From Hyphomicrobiales bacterium (GTDB taxonomy: Bacteria > Pseudomonadota > Alphaproteobacteria > Rhizobiales > Xanthobacteraceae): a DNA stretch of 64,000 bases. Made by a program: the position numbers and the translations under genes. Shown here one piece after another: positions 34,853 to 44,282 of the stretch; position 1 is the first letter of the stretch, and each line of letters starts with the position of its first letter. Below the pieces are notes generated by a model. It ran no database searches. It had not been told where the DNA came from and saw only the letters and a list, made by a program, of their open reading frames with translations. The DNA is taken from positions 62,001-126,000 of the forward strand of contig JAFKKN010000009.1 in assembly GCA_017305535.1 (NCBI GenBank). Reading direction: 5' to 3'.

Positions 34853-34972
34853 GGTCGTCCCTGCGCAGGCAGGGACCCATAGCCTCTGGCATTGCTCGTT
34901 AAAAATAACACGCCTCTGGTTGATAGAGCCGAACCGCTGCGGCGTATGGGTCCCTGCCTGCGCAGGGACGAC
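34853..34972. repeat. REP-like paired palindrome, family B
   Basis: CGTCCCTGCGCAGGCAGGGA (left) with CCCATAG and TATGGGTCCCTGCCTGCGCA (right) form inverted copies about 67 bases apart. The rest of the gap between the MoCo fusion gene and the DUF4189 gene (34804-35095) shows no gene. Confidence 0.82.
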
Positions 34973-35095
34973 TCCGAAATTGTTTGGACCTTCGCGCCAA
35001 GTTGTATGCGAGCCGGGCCGTCGGGTTCCATCCGTTCACCAGTTTGAAACGTCCGCCGCTTAGCATCGCCTCGCTGAGAATTTTGGGGGTCGGGG

Positions 35096-35500
35096 ATGTT
35101 GTCACGACGCGTTGTCGCGCGCCGTTTTTCGGTGCTGTCGCGGATCGCCTTCGGTGCTGCCGTGGGACTGGTGCTGATCGGATCGGCGGTCGCACCGTCT
35201 TATGCTGCCGGGGCCTTCGCCATCGGCAAGTGCGGCGCCTATGGCAAGGCTATCGACTATGCGGGCGTCACCGAGGCCAAGGCGGCGGCGCGCAAAAACT
35301 GTGACGGTGATTGCACCACCGTCACCATGAAGCGGGCTTGTGCTGCGCTGTCGGTGGACATGACCAATCCTTGCGGCGCTCACGGCTATGCAGTGGAGTC
35401 GCGCATCTCCACCTCGCTGAACGCCGCCGTGCGCAAATGCTACGAATTCGGCGGCAAGGAATGCGTCATCCGCGCCTGGGCCTGCGACGCGCGGGGCTGA
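35096..35500 (+). CDS. Secreted DUF4189 protein
   Basis: The 134-residue protein has an N-terminal Arg-rich start then a hydrophobic signal (about 15-38, ending PSYAAG). The mature part has the DUF4189 arrangement: G-K-C-G-A-Y-G-K-A-I-D-Y, A-R-x-N-C-D-G-D-C, M-K-R-A-C-A-A-L, and C-G-A-H-G-Y, then C-Y-E-F-G-G-K-E-C and A-W-A-C. Eight cysteines suggest disulfides in the periplasm or outside. Function is unknown. GGGGT before the ATG at 35096 may be the ribosome site. Confidence 0.8.
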   Translation: MLSRRVVARRFSVLSRIAFGAAVGLVLIGSAVAPSYAAGAFAIGKCGAYGKAIDYAGVTEAKAAARKNCDGDCTTVTMKRACAALSVDMTNPCGAHGYAVESRISTSLNAAVRKCYEFGGKECVIRAWACDARG

Positions 35501-35640
35501 CACTTTTGCGTCAAAGCATTGATGCTAATTCTGCGTGGCTCGCGACCGAATGTCGCTTGCGCGATAGATGTTGAATCGCGAAGCTGGATCATCGCGCGAT
35601 CTTCATAACAACGCGGTATCCGCCGCGAACGAGGTGAGGC

Positions 35641-36393
35641 ATGGCTCAGGATTTCGCCGCCGGGAACTATCGCTTCCTTCCCGCTGTCTTTCAGTTCTCC
35701 AGTGGCGTCGCGGCGCAGCCCGGATATGAAATCGAGCGGGTGCGGTTCGACAAGCCGGTACCGCTCGCGGAAGGGTTTCGGCGCGCCGCCGAGATGATGC
35801 GCGCGGCGAACCGGCCGCTGACATCGTTCTGCGCCTGTGAATTGCGCTCGCCCGGTGCATTCAGCGAGGCGGGGTTTCGCGCGTTCAACGAGCACTATGT
35901 GAAGACGCTGGCGGAGTGGGGCCTGTTCGACGGCAGCGTCAACAGCGTCAATCCGGTGGCGCGCAGCAACGTCTGTCCGGAGATCGATCCGCCAAGTGAG
36001 CCGGTGTTTTACGCGTTTTCGTTCACGCGGCAGGCGAGCGATGCGCGTGCGACATTCGTGATCGCGGGCGGTGCGGAAGCCCGGGGCGGCAGCGCGCCGT
36101 ATCCCGAGCGCACTGTGCGCTATCGCGATCTCAGCGCCGATGGCCTGCGCGAAAAAGTGCGTTTCGTGGTCGGTGAAATCGGGCGGCGTGTCGCCGATCT
36201 CGGCGGGAGCTGGAGCGACACCACCGCCACGCAGGTCTATACCGTGCACGACTTTCATCCCGTCGCCGCCGACGAACTGGTGCGCGCCAACGCCGCGCGA
36301 TCCGGCATGACGTGGCATTTCGCACGGCCGCCGGTGATCGATCTCGAATTCGAGGTGGATTGCCGCCGCGTGATGCGCGAAACCGTGATCTGA
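35641..36393 (+). CDS. Uncharacterised protein, possible RidA-related
   Basis: The 250-residue protein has no domain I can name with certainty. It has a conserved-looking block R-S-P-G-A-F-S-E-A-G-F then N-P-V-A-R-S-N-V-C-P-E-I-D-P-P and F-Y-A-F-S-F-T near the middle, and T-T-A-T-Q-V-Y-T-V-H-D-F-H-P in the C-terminal half, with a two-fold layout reminiscent of YjgF/RidA-type trimers. It lacks a signal peptide and is followed three bases later by a DadA-like oxidoreductase, so the two form an operon. A role with reactive imines from that oxidase is inferred only. Confidence 0.6.
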   Translation: MAQDFAAGNYRFLPAVFQFSSGVAAQPGYEIERVRFDKPVPLAEGFRRAAEMMRAANRPLTSFCACELRSPGAFSEAGFRAFNEHYVKTLAEWGLFDGSVNSVNPVARSNVCPEIDPPSEPVFYAFSFTRQASDARATFVIAGGAEARGGSAPYPERTVRYRDLSADGLREKVRFVVGEIGRRVADLGGSWSDTTATQVYTVHDFHPVAADELVRANAARSGMTWHFARPPVIDLEFEVDCRRVMRETVI

Positions 36394-36396
36394 TCG

Positions 36397-37656
36397 ATGG
36401 CCGAACAGCGCGCGGATGTGATGGTGCTGGGCGCCGGCATGGTCGGCGTCTCGGCGGCGCTGCATCTGCAAAAGCGCGGGCGCGATGTCGTCCTGATCGA
36501 CAAGCACGGCGCGGCCGGCGAGGAGACCAGTTACGGCAATGCCGGGCTGATCGAACGCGCGTCGGTGTTCCCCTACATGTTTCCGCGCGACCTGACGCAC
36601 ATCCTGCGTTACGCGCTGAACCGCTCCACCGAGTCCTATTATCACCTCTCTGCCTTGCCGGTGGTGCTGCCCTGGCTGTGGCGCTACTTTCGCGCCTCAA
36701 CGCCGGAAGGCGCGCTGCATAGCGCGCGGGCGGCGCTGCCGTTGATCGAACGCAGCCTCATTGAGCACGAGACGCTGATCGAGGAAGCCGGCGCGCCGGA
36801 ATTGCTGCGCCGGACCGGATGGATCAAACTGTTTCGCTCGCAGGCGTCACTCGACGACGGCGTGGCCGATCTGGAACGCGCGCGACAATTCGCCGGCATC
36901 ACCGCCGATGTCCTCGACCCGGCCGCGATCGAGGCGCGGGAGCCGCATCTCGTGGGCACATTCACCGGCGCGATCCATTGGGGCGCGCCGGGCTTCGTGC
37001 CGGACCCCGGCAAACTCGCCAAGACTTATGCGGATCTGTTCGTGCGCAACGGCGGCCGTTTTTTGGCCGGCGACGCGCGGACGCTCGAACAGGACAGGCT
37101 GGGCTGGCGGCTGCGCGATGCGCAGGGCAACGCCGTGATCGCGCGCGAAGCCGTGGTGGCGCTGGGGCCATGGGCCGATCTGGTGTTTCGGCCGCTCGGT
37201 TACAACATTCCGCTCGGCATCAAGCGCGGTTATCACCGACATTTCACGCCGCGTGGCAACGCGGGGCTCAACCATCCGGTACTCGACGCCGATCGCGGTT
37301 TCCTGCTGGCGCCGATGACTCGCGGCATCCGCCTGACCACCGGCGCGGAGTTCGCCCGGCTCGATGCACCGCCGACGCCGGTGCAACTCGAACGCGCGCT
37401 GCCTCTCGCGCGCGATCTGTTCCCGCTTGGTGACACGGTCGATCCGAAGCCATGGATGGGGGCGCGGCCATGCCTGCCGGACATGCTGCCGGTGATCGGT
37501 CAAGCGCCGCGCCATCCCGGTCTGTGGTTCGATTTCGGCCATCATCACCATGGCCTGACGCTCGGCCCGGCGACCGGGCGGTTGTTAGCCGAAATGATGA
37601 CGGGGGAGGCTCCCTTTGCCGATCCGTCGCCATTCGCGGCGGAGCGTTTCAATTAA
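36397..37656 (+). CDS. FAD-dependent oxidoreductase, DadA/DAO type
   Basis: The 419-residue protein has an N-terminal FAD-binding Rossmann motif GAGMVG (12-17) with acidic Asp35, YGNAGLIERAS, a substrate-binding middle domain and the C-terminal G-L-W-F-D-F-G-H-H-H-H-G-L-T-L-G-P-A-T-G-R-L motif of D-amino-acid dehydrogenase-like enzymes. It probably oxidises a D-amino acid or N-alkyl amino acid to an imine. The upstream gene shares its operon. Substrate unknown. Confidence 0.85.
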   Translation: MAEQRADVMVLGAGMVGVSAALHLQKRGRDVVLIDKHGAAGEETSYGNAGLIERASVFPYMFPRDLTHILRYALNRSTESYYHLSALPVVLPWLWRYFRASTPEGALHSARAALPLIERSLIEHETLIEEAGAPELLRRTGWIKLFRSQASLDDGVADLERARQFAGITADVLDPAAIEAREPHLVGTFTGAIHWGAPGFVPDPGKLAKTYADLFVRNGGRFLAGDARTLEQDRLGWRLRDAQGNAVIAREAVVALGPWADLVFRPLGYNIPLGIKRGYHRHFTPRGNAGLNHPVLDADRGFLLAPMTRGIRLTTGAEFARLDAPPTPVQLERALPLARDLFPLGDTVDPKPWMGARPCLPDMLPVIGQAPRHPGLWFDFGHHHHGLTLGPATGRLLAEMMTGEAPFADPSPFAAERFN

Positions 37657-37765
37657 CGGTCGTATGAGATAAGCATGCCGGCCGCGCGGCCGGGGCGCCG
37701 TGCCGCTTGCATCGGCGTGGATGGAATGGCGATACTGGTCCCCAGATGAATTCAGGAGCGACGAT

Positions 37766-38014
37766 ATGAAAGTCACGATCGAAGTCGACTGCACCCCGCT
37801 GGAAGCGCGCGAATTCATGGGTCTGCCGGACGTGCAACCGATGCAGACGGCGATGATGGATAAACTTCAGGAGCGGATGTCGAACACCATCGATCAGTTC
37901 TCGCCGGAAGCTATCATGCAGAACTGGTTTATGTTCGACCCCAAGATGGCCGGGCGTATTCAGGACATGTTCGCCAACATGGCGGGGCTCGGCACCGGAC
38001 GTACCAAGACCTGA
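37766..38014 (+). CDS. DUF6489 family small protein
   Basis: The 82-residue protein begins MKVTIEVDCTPLEAREFMGL and continues DVQPMQTAMMDKLQERM, a family found across Bradyrhizobium-type genomes. A Met-rich, amphipathic helical C-terminus ends in GLGTGRTKT. AGGAG before the ATG at 37766 supports the start. No enzymatic motif is visible. It precedes the wax ester synthase gene by 186 bp. Confidence 0.8.
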   Translation: MKVTIEVDCTPLEAREFMGLPDVQPMQTAMMDKLQERMSNTIDQFSPEAIMQNWFMFDPKMAGRIQDMFANMAGLGTGRTKT

Positions 38015-38200
38015 GATCACAACGATGCCGCTCCGCGCCGATAAAGGTGCAGGGTGGTATCGGGTGAGGGCCGTGCGCGGCCGCCGTATTCGGGCCATTA
38101 GCTCCGTGGCGATTGCCGTTGCAAATGGCTGATGGAAAAAGGCACAATCAAACCAGAACGCTGCCAAGGCGTCCGAATATCCCCACCGTGAGGAAGACGC

Positions 38201-39748
38201 ATGAGCGGCGCCAAGAAGCTGTCCTCTTTGGACGCATCGTTTTTGTATTACGAGACTCCCGAGATGCCGATGCATGTCGGCAGCATCGCGATCTTTCGGT
38301 TGCCGGAAGGCTATGCCGGCAATTTCTTTGAAGACTTCAAGGCGATGATCGCATCGCGGCTGCATATCGCGCCGATCCTGAAGTCGCGTCTCGAAAAAGC
38401 GCCGCTCGATATCGATCACCCGAGCTGGGTCGAGGACGATCAGTTCGATATCGATCGTCATATTTTCCGCGGTAGCCTGCCGGCGCCGTATGACCGCGCC
38501 ACGCTGGAACGCATTGTCGGCTGGATGCACGCCAAGCTGCTCAACCGGGCGCGGCCGTTGTGGGAGTTCTATGTCTTCGAAGGCATGAAAGACAACGAGA
38601 TTGGTCTTTACTCGAAGATGCACCATGCCTGCATCGATGGCGGCGCAGGCGCGGCGCTGACCAGCATGATCTACGACATCTCGCCGGTGCCGCGCGAAGT
38701 GCCCGAACCGCCGACGCGGCGCAAGGACGCGCCGGAGCCGCGCGAGATGGCGGCGAACTTCCTCAACTCCTATCAGGAGATGTGGCGGCAGGGGTTTGAA
38801 GGCGCGGGCTTCAGCAAGGGCATCGAACTGCCGCGCTCCGGCAAGAGCGATCTCGGCTCGGTGTTGTTCGACAACGCCATGTTCCAGATCGAAAGCGCGG
38901 TGCGTTTCGTCGGCAGCATGCCGACCATGCTCAAAAGCCTGTCGGAAGTCGTCGGCAAGATCGCCGATCCGAAGTCGCGCGAGAGCCTCACCAGCATGGC
39001 GTCGCCGCCGACCATCCTCAACAAGTCGATCTCGTCGGAGCGCAGCTTCGCCGGTGTGTCGATCTCGCTGCCGCAGGCCAAAGCGTTGGCGAAGCGCTCC
39101 GGCGGCAAGCTCAACGACGTGGTGCTGGCGTTGTCGAGCGGCGTGGTGCGGCGCTATCTGCTCAGCCAGAACGCGCTGCCGAACAAGTCGCTGACCGCGG
39201 GCGTGCCGATCTCGCTGCGCGAGGAGGGCAACGCCGACTCCAACAACCAGGTGTTCGGCATGATCTGTTCGCTCGCGACCGACATCGCCGATCCCAAGGC
39301 GCGGCTGGAAGCGATCATCGCGCAGTCGTCCAAGTCGAAGGAAATGTCGCATCCGCTGCGCGCGCTGATGCCGCAGATTTCCAATATCTCGATGCTGGGC
39401 GCGCCGATCATGGTGCAGATCCTGGCGCTGCTCTACAGCCGCTCGAACCTGTCCGACGTGCTGCCGCCGGCGGTGAACATCACCGTGTCCAATGTGCCGG
39501 GGCCACGACAGACGCTGTATGCGGTGGGCGCGGAGCTTCTGCATATCTTTCCGGTGTCGATCTCGGCGCATGGCGTGGCGCTGAATATCACCGTGCAAAG
39601 CTATCGCGATCTGCTCGACTTCGGCTTCATTGCCGGCGCCAACGTGATCCCGCATGTGCAGGTGTTGGCCGATATGCTTCCCGAGGAACTGGCGGCATTG
39701 GAAGCCGCCTACGCATCGGCGTCCGATGCGCCCCGCGCCGCAAGCTGA
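38201..39748 (+). CDS. Wax ester synthase / diacylglycerol acyltransferase (WS/DGAT)
   Basis: The 515-residue protein matches the bacterial WS/DGAT family that makes wax esters and triacylglycerol from acyl-CoA. The catalytic HHxxxDG is K-M-H-H-A-C-I-D-G-G (His141, His142, Asp146). Also present are LSSLDASFLYYETPEMPMHVG at the start (split), P-L-W-E-F-Y, the LNDVVLALSSGVVRRYL block and NVPGPRQTLY with V-S-I-S-A-H-G-V-A-L-N-I-T. No membrane helix is expected. The epoxide hydrolase-like gene follows after 12 bp. Whether it makes storage lipid here is inferred. Confidence 0.9.
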   Translation: MSGAKKLSSLDASFLYYETPEMPMHVGSIAIFRLPEGYAGNFFEDFKAMIASRLHIAPILKSRLEKAPLDIDHPSWVEDDQFDIDRHIFRGSLPAPYDRATLERIVGWMHAKLLNRARPLWEFYVFEGMKDNEIGLYSKMHHACIDGGAGAALTSMIYDISPVPREVPEPPTRRKDAPEPREMAANFLNSYQEMWRQGFEGAGFSKGIELPRSGKSDLGSVLFDNAMFQIESAVRFVGSMPTMLKSLSEVVGKIADPKSRESLTSMASPPTILNKSISSERSFAGVSISLPQAKALAKRSGGKLNDVVLALSSGVVRRYLLSQNALPNKSLTAGVPISLREEGNADSNNQVFGMICSLATDIADPKARLEAIIAQSSKSKEMSHPLRALMPQISNISMLGAPIMVQILALLYSRSNLSDVLPPAVNITVSNVPGPRQTLYAVGAELLHIFPVSISAHGVALNITVQSYRDLLDFGFIAGANVIPHVQVLADMLPEELAALEAAYASASDAPRAAS

Positions 39749-39760
39749 ACGGAGCCGTCG

Positions 39761-40783
39761 ATGATCGAGATGCCGCCGCTGCAATTCGCGCAGACGAACG
39801 GAATTCGCATGGGTTACTACGACGCGGGTCCGAAGTCGGATGCGCCGCCGATGGTGCTGTGTCACGGCTGGCCGGAGATGGCGTTCTCGTGGCGGCACCA
39901 GATCAAGGCGCTGAGCGAGGCGGGTATCCGCGTCATCGCGCCGGATCAGCGCGGTTACGGTGCGACCGACCGGCCCGAAAAGGTCGAGGACTACGATCTC
40001 GATCATCTCACCGGCGATCTGGTCGGCCTGCTCGATCACCTCAACATCGACAAGGCGATTTTCGTCGGCCACGACTGGGGCGGGTTCGTGGTGTGGCAGA
40101 TGCCGCTGCGTCATCCCTCGCGCGTCGCCGGTGTGGTCGGTGTCAACACGCCGCATACCGACCGCGCGCCGGCCGATCCGATTTCGCTCTATCGCAAGCG
40201 GTTCGGCGACAGCATGTACATCGTGCAGTTTCAGGACCCGGCGCGGCATCCCGATCGGATTTTCGGCGGCAAGGTGGCCGAGACGTTCGATTTCTTTATG
40301 CGCAAGCCCATGCCCCGCAAGGACAAAGATTCCGGCAAGGAGACGCGCGGCGACAAGCCGGCGGAAGCGGCGACCGCCGGTGTCGGCGCATCGACGAAAC
40401 TGAACATGGCGTTTCCGCAGATGGTCGAGGGCTACAACGGCAGCCACGATCCGCGTCAGAAGATTTTGTCGCCCGAAGAGATGAAAGTGTTCGTCGATAC
40501 TTTCACGCGCACCGGATTCACCGGCGGCATCAACTGGTATCGCAACATGAGCCGCAACTGGGAACGCGCCGCGACGCTTGATCATACCGTACGGGTGCCG
40601 TCGCTGATGGTGATGGCGGAGGACGACGCGGTGCTGCCGCCGTCGGCCGCCGACGGCATGGAAAAGATCATTCCCGATCTCGAAAAATATCTGATCCGCA
40701 ACAGTGGCCACTGGACCCAACAGGAGCAGCCTGAAGAGCTGAGCGCCAAGCTGATCGAGTGGCGACGGCGGAAATTTGGCTAG
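39761..40783 (+). CDS. Epoxide hydrolase-like alpha/beta hydrolase
   Basis: The 340-residue protein has HGWPE (35-39) for the oxyanion hole and the nucleophile elbow G-H-D-W-G-G with Asp105, characteristic of epoxide hydrolases rather than esterases. R-G-Y-G-A-T-D-R-P is typical. The C-terminal MVMAEDDAVLPP and SGHWTQQEQP provide the acid and base. It follows the WS/DGAT gene and precedes the P450 fusion gene, so it might act on oxidised fatty acids; this is inferred from context. Confidence 0.87.
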   Translation: MIEMPPLQFAQTNGIRMGYYDAGPKSDAPPMVLCHGWPEMAFSWRHQIKALSEAGIRVIAPDQRGYGATDRPEKVEDYDLDHLTGDLVGLLDHLNIDKAIFVGHDWGGFVVWQMPLRHPSRVAGVVGVNTPHTDRAPADPISLYRKRFGDSMYIVQFQDPARHPDRIFGGKVAETFDFFMRKPMPRKDKDSGKETRGDKPAEAATAGVGASTKLNMAFPQMVEGYNGSHDPRQKILSPEEMKVFVDTFTRTGFTGGINWYRNMSRNWERAATLDHTVRVPSLMVMAEDDAVLPPSAADGMEKIIPDLEKYLIRNSGHWTQQEQPEELSAKLIEWRRRKFG

Positions 40784-40786
40784 GTG

Positions 40787-40893
40787 TCATTCTGAGGTGA
40801 AAGCCGACAGGCGAGCCTCGAAGGATGACGTGAATGATATTGTAAACTGCCATCCTTCGAGACGCGCTTGATGCGCGCTCCTCGGGATGACGG
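40787..40893. repeat. REP-like paired palindrome, family D
   Basis: TCATTCTGAGGTG...GCGAGCCTCGAAGGATGACG and GCCATCCTTCGAGACGCGCTT...GCTCCTCGGGATGACGG are related to the copy at 26101-26190. It lies in the gap between the epoxide hydrolase and P450 genes. Confidence 0.78.
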
Positions 40894-40916
40894 CGCAAGC
40901 GAGGAGATGATTTCAA

Positions 40917-43900
40917 ATGGCATCGACAAATCCACTGGACCCGATTCCGCATCCGCCGATGAAACCGGTGGTCGGCAACATGCTGTCGATCGACTCGAGC
41001 GCGCCGGTCCAGAACCTGGTGCAACTCGCCAAGGAGCTTGGGCCGATCTACTGGCTCGACATGATGGGGACGCAACTGATCGTCGTCTCCGGACACGATC
41101 TGGTCGATGAACTGTGCGACGAGAAGCGGTTCGACAAGTCGGTGCGCGGTTCGCTGCGACGGGTGCGCGCGGTCGGCGGCGACGGCCTGTTCACCGCCGA
41201 CACCAAGGACCCGAACTGGAGCAAGGCCCACAACATCCTGCTCCAGCCGTTCGGCAATCGCGCCATGGTGTCCTACCATCCGAGCATGGTCGATATCGCC
41301 GAGCAGCTTGTGAAGAAGTGGGAGCGGCTCAACGCCGACGAGGAAATCGACGTCGTCCACGACATGACCGCGCTGACGCTCGACACCATCGGGCTGTGCG
41401 GTTTCGACTATCGCTTCAACTCGTTCTATCGCCGCGACTATCATCCCTTCGTCGAGGCGCTGGTGCGCTCTCTCGAAACCATCATGATGACGCGCGGCCT
41501 GCCGCTCGAAAAAGTCTGGATGAAGAAGCGCAACAGCGATCTCGTCTCAGACGTCGCCTTCATGAACAAGATGGTGGACGACGTGATCGCGGCGCGTCGC
41601 GATGGCGGCGACACCGAAACCAACAAGGACATGCTCAACGCCATGCTCACTGGCGTCGACAAGGTCACCGGCGAGCAGCTCGACGACGTCAATATTCGTT
41701 ACCAGATCAACACCTTCCTGATCGCCGGCCATGAAACCACCAGCGGCCTGCTGTCGTATTCGATCTACGCGATGCTCAAGCATCCGGACGTGATGAAAAA
41801 GGCTTATGAGGAAGTCGATCGCGTGCTCGGCTCCGATGTCGACGCGCGGCCGACCTATCAGCAGGTGTCGCAGCTCACCTACATCACGCAGATCCTGAAA
41901 GAGGCACTGCGGCTGTGGCCGCCGGCGCCGGCGTTCGCCGTCACGCCGTACAAGGACGAAGTGATCGGCGGAAAGTACACGTTGAAGAAGGGCTCCTTCG
42001 TCACGGTGCTGGCGATGGCGCTGCATCGCGATCCCTCGGTGTGGGGACCGAATCCGGACGTCTTCAATCCAGAAAACTTCAGCCGTGAAGCCGAAGCGAA
42101 GCGTCCGATCAACGCGTGGAAGCCATTCGGCAACGGCCAGCGCGCCTGCATCGGGCGCGGCTTCGCCATGCACGAGGCGGCGCTTGCACTGGGCATGATC
42201 CTTCAGCGGTTCAAGCTGATCGATCACAACCGCTATCAGTTGCGTTTGAAGGAAACGCTGACGACGAAGCCGGAAGGTTTCAAGATCAAGGTGCGGCCGC
42301 GTCCCGACAGCGAGCGCACCAGCAAGGGACCGGTGGCGGCTGCCGCCGCGAAGCCGGCGACGCTAGGGGCGCAGGCGCGCACGCGGCCCGGCCACAACAC
42401 GCCGCTTTTGGTGCTCTACGGCTCCAATCTCGGCACCGCCGAAGACATGGCGACGCGCGTGGCGGACCTCGCCGAATTGAACGGCTTCGCCACCAAGCTC
42501 ATGCCGCTCGACGAGACGGTCGGCGAATTGCCGAAGGAAGGTGGCGTGCTGATCTTCTGCGCCTCCTATAACGGCGCGCCGCCGGACAATGCGACGCAGT
42601 TCATTAAATGGCTGCAAAGCGATCTGCCCAAGGATGCCTTCGCCGGCGTGAAGTACACGGTGTTCGGTTGCGGCAACAGCGACTGGGCAGCGACCTATCA
42701 GTCGGTGCCGCGCCTGATCGACGAACAACTTGCGGCGCACGGCGCGACCAATGTGTACGAGCGCGGCGAGGGCAATGCGCGCGAGGATCTCGACGGTCAG
42801 TTCGAGGCGTGGTTCGCCAAGATGAGCCCGACGGCGATGAAGGCGCTTGGCGTCGATGCGAAGTTCAGCCGCAGCGCCGACGACGCGCCGCTGTATCAGG
42901 TCGAGCCGGTGGCGCCCACCGTCGTCAATACCGTGGCCGGCCTCGGCGGCGCGGTGGCGATGAAGGTGCTGTCCAACACAGAGTTGCAGAACAAGTCGGG
43001 GCCGAATGCGTCGATGCGTTCGACGCGGCACATCGAGGTGGAATTGCCGCCGGGCACGACGTATCGCGCCGGCGATCATCTCAGCGTCATTCCGCGCAAC
43101 GATCCGGCGCTGGTGGATTCCGTCGCCCGCCGTTTCGGCTTCCTGCCGACCGACCAGATCCGCTTGCAGGTGCCGGAAGGCCGTCGCGCGCAACTGCCGG
43201 TAGGGCAATCGATCTCGGTCGGGCGGTTGCTCGGCGAGTTCGTCGAGTTGCAGCAGATCGCAACCCGCAAGCAGATCCAGATCATGGCGGAGAACACCCG
43301 CTGCCCGATGACCAAACCGAAACTGCTCGGCCTCGTCGGCGACGACGCGGAATCGCAGGAGCGTTATCGCAACGAGGTGATGGCGAAGCGCAAATCGGTG
43401 TTCGACCTGATGGAGGAGTTCCCGGCCTGCGATCTGCCGTTCCATTCCTATCTGGAAATGCTGTCGCTGCTGGCGCCGCGTTATTATTCGATCTCGTCGT
43501 CGCCCTTGGCGGAACCGAGCCGTTGCAGCGCCACCATCGGCGTCGTCGAGGGGCCAGCTGCGTCGGGCCGCGGCACCTATAAGGGTATCTGCTCGAACTA
43601 CATGGGCGGACGCCGTGCCGGCGACACCGTCTATGCCTCGGTGCGCGAGACCAAGGCCGGCTTCCGGCTTCCGGAGAACCCGATGACGCCGATCATCATG
43701 ATCGGCCCGGGCACCGGGCTCGCGCCGTTCCGCGGCTTCCTGCAGGAGCGGGCGGCGATGATGGCACAGGGCGCGACGCTCGGGCCGTCGATGCTGTTCT
43801 TCGGCTGCCGCCATCCGGAGCAGGATTATCTTTACGCGGACGAACTGAAGGATTTCGCCGACGAGGGCATCACCGAGCTGCACGTCGCCTTCTCGCGCGC

Positions 43901-44147
43901 GGGCGCGGACAAGACCTACGTGCAGCACATGATCGCGCAACAGAAGGAGCGTGTCTGGCAATTGATCGAGCAGGGCGCGATCGTTTACGTGTGCGGCGAC
44001 GGCAGCAAGATGGAACCGGACGTCAAGGCGGAGTTGATGAAAATCCATCGCGAGAAAACCGGCAGCGATGAAGCCGCCGCGGCGCGCTGGATCGACGACC
44101 TCGGCACCCGCAACCGTTACGTGCTCGACGTCTGGGCGGGGGGATAG
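40917..44147 (+). CDS. Cytochrome P450-reductase fusion, CYP102 (BM3) type
   Basis: The 1076-residue self-sufficient monooxygenase joins a P450 domain (1-470) to a diflavin reductase (about 490-1076). P450 motifs: AGHETTS in the I helix (Ala270-Ser276, Thr274), EALR (the ExxR motif) and PFGNGQRACIG with heme-ligand Cys411. Reductase: FMN part from LYGSNLGTAEDMA, FAD motif R-Y-Y-S (855-858), then G-P-G-T-G-L-A-P-F-R-G and a C-terminal R-Y-V-L-D-V-W-A-G-G. Length is close to BM3. It should hydroxylate fatty acids with NADPH. Regioselectivity cannot be read. It is monocistronic with family D and A repeats on either side. Confidence 0.94.
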   Translation: MASTNPLDPIPHPPMKPVVGNMLSIDSSAPVQNLVQLAKELGPIYWLDMMGTQLIVVSGHDLVDELCDEKRFDKSVRGSLRRVRAVGGDGLFTADTKDPNWSKAHNILLQPFGNRAMVSYHPSMVDIAEQLVKKWERLNADEEIDVVHDMTALTLDTIGLCGFDYRFNSFYRRDYHPFVEALVRSLETIMMTRGLPLEKVWMKKRNSDLVSDVAFMNKMVDDVIAARRDGGDTETNKDMLNAMLTGVDKVTGEQLDDVNIRYQINTFLIAGHETTSGLLSYSIYAMLKHPDVMKKAYEEVDRVLGSDVDARPTYQQVSQLTYITQILKEALRLWPPAPAFAVTPYKDEVIGGKYTLKKGSFVTVLAMALHRDPSVWGPNPDVFNPENFSREAEAKRPINAWKPFGNGQRACIGRGFAMHEAALALGMILQRFKLIDHNRYQLRLKETLTTKPEGFKIKVRPRPDSERTSKGPVAAAAAKPATLGAQARTRPGHNTPLLVLYGSNLGTAEDMATRVADLAELNGFATKLMPLDETVGELPKEGGVLIFCASYNGAPPDNATQFIKWLQSDLPKDAFAGVKYTVFGCGNSDWAATYQSVPRLIDEQLAAHGATNVYERGEGNAREDLDGQFEAWFAKMSPTAMKALGVDAKFSRSADDAPLYQVEPVAPTVVNTVAGLGGAVAMKVLSNTELQNKSGPNASMRSTRHIEVELPPGTTYRAGDHLSVIPRNDPALVDSVARRFGFLPTDQIRLQVPEGRRAQLPVGQSISVGRLLGEFVELQQIATRKQIQIMAENTRCPMTKPKLLGLVGDDAESQERYRNEVMAKRKSVFDLMEEFPACDLPFHSYLEMLSLLAPRYYSISSSPLAEPSRCSATIGVVEGPAASGRGTYKGICSNYMGGRRAGDTVYASVRETKAGFRLPENPMTPIIMIGPGTGLAPFRGFLQERAAMMAQGATLGPSMLFFGCRHPEQDYLYADELKDFADEGITELHVAFSRAGADKTYVQHMIAQQKERVWQLIEQGAIVYVCGDGSKMEPDVKAELMKIHREKTGSDEAAAARWIDDLGTRNRYVLDVWAGG

Positions 44148-44167
44148 CGCAACCACTCCATTTTGCC

Positions 44168-44260
44168 GTCATGCCCGCGCTTGTCGCGGGCATCCACGTC
44201 TTTGTTGCCGGTTATCATGGAAGAAAGACGTGGATGGCCGGAATGAATCCGGCCATGACG
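44168..44260. repeat. REP-like element, family A
   Basis: GTCATGCCCGCGCTTGTCGC...GGGCATCCACGTC then AGACGTGGATGGCCGGAA...CCGGCCATGACGG. It lies between the stops of the convergent P450 fusion gene and an alpha/beta hydrolase gene. Confidence 0.8.
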
Positions 44261-44282
44261 GACGAGAGGTTGCGGCTGATCC

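Noticed and set aside
37649-40720. Very long open frame on the minus strand (over 1000 codons) opposite the DUF6489, WS/DGAT and hydrolase genes
   Set aside because: The translation is Arg/His-rich and low in hydrophobic order, with no domains, and the plus strand has clear conserved families. It is a product of GC-rich codon bias.
42363-44156. Long open minus-strand frame (597 codons) opposite the P450 reductase domain
   Set aside because: Antisense of a clear FMN/FAD reductase domain, with no family features of its own.
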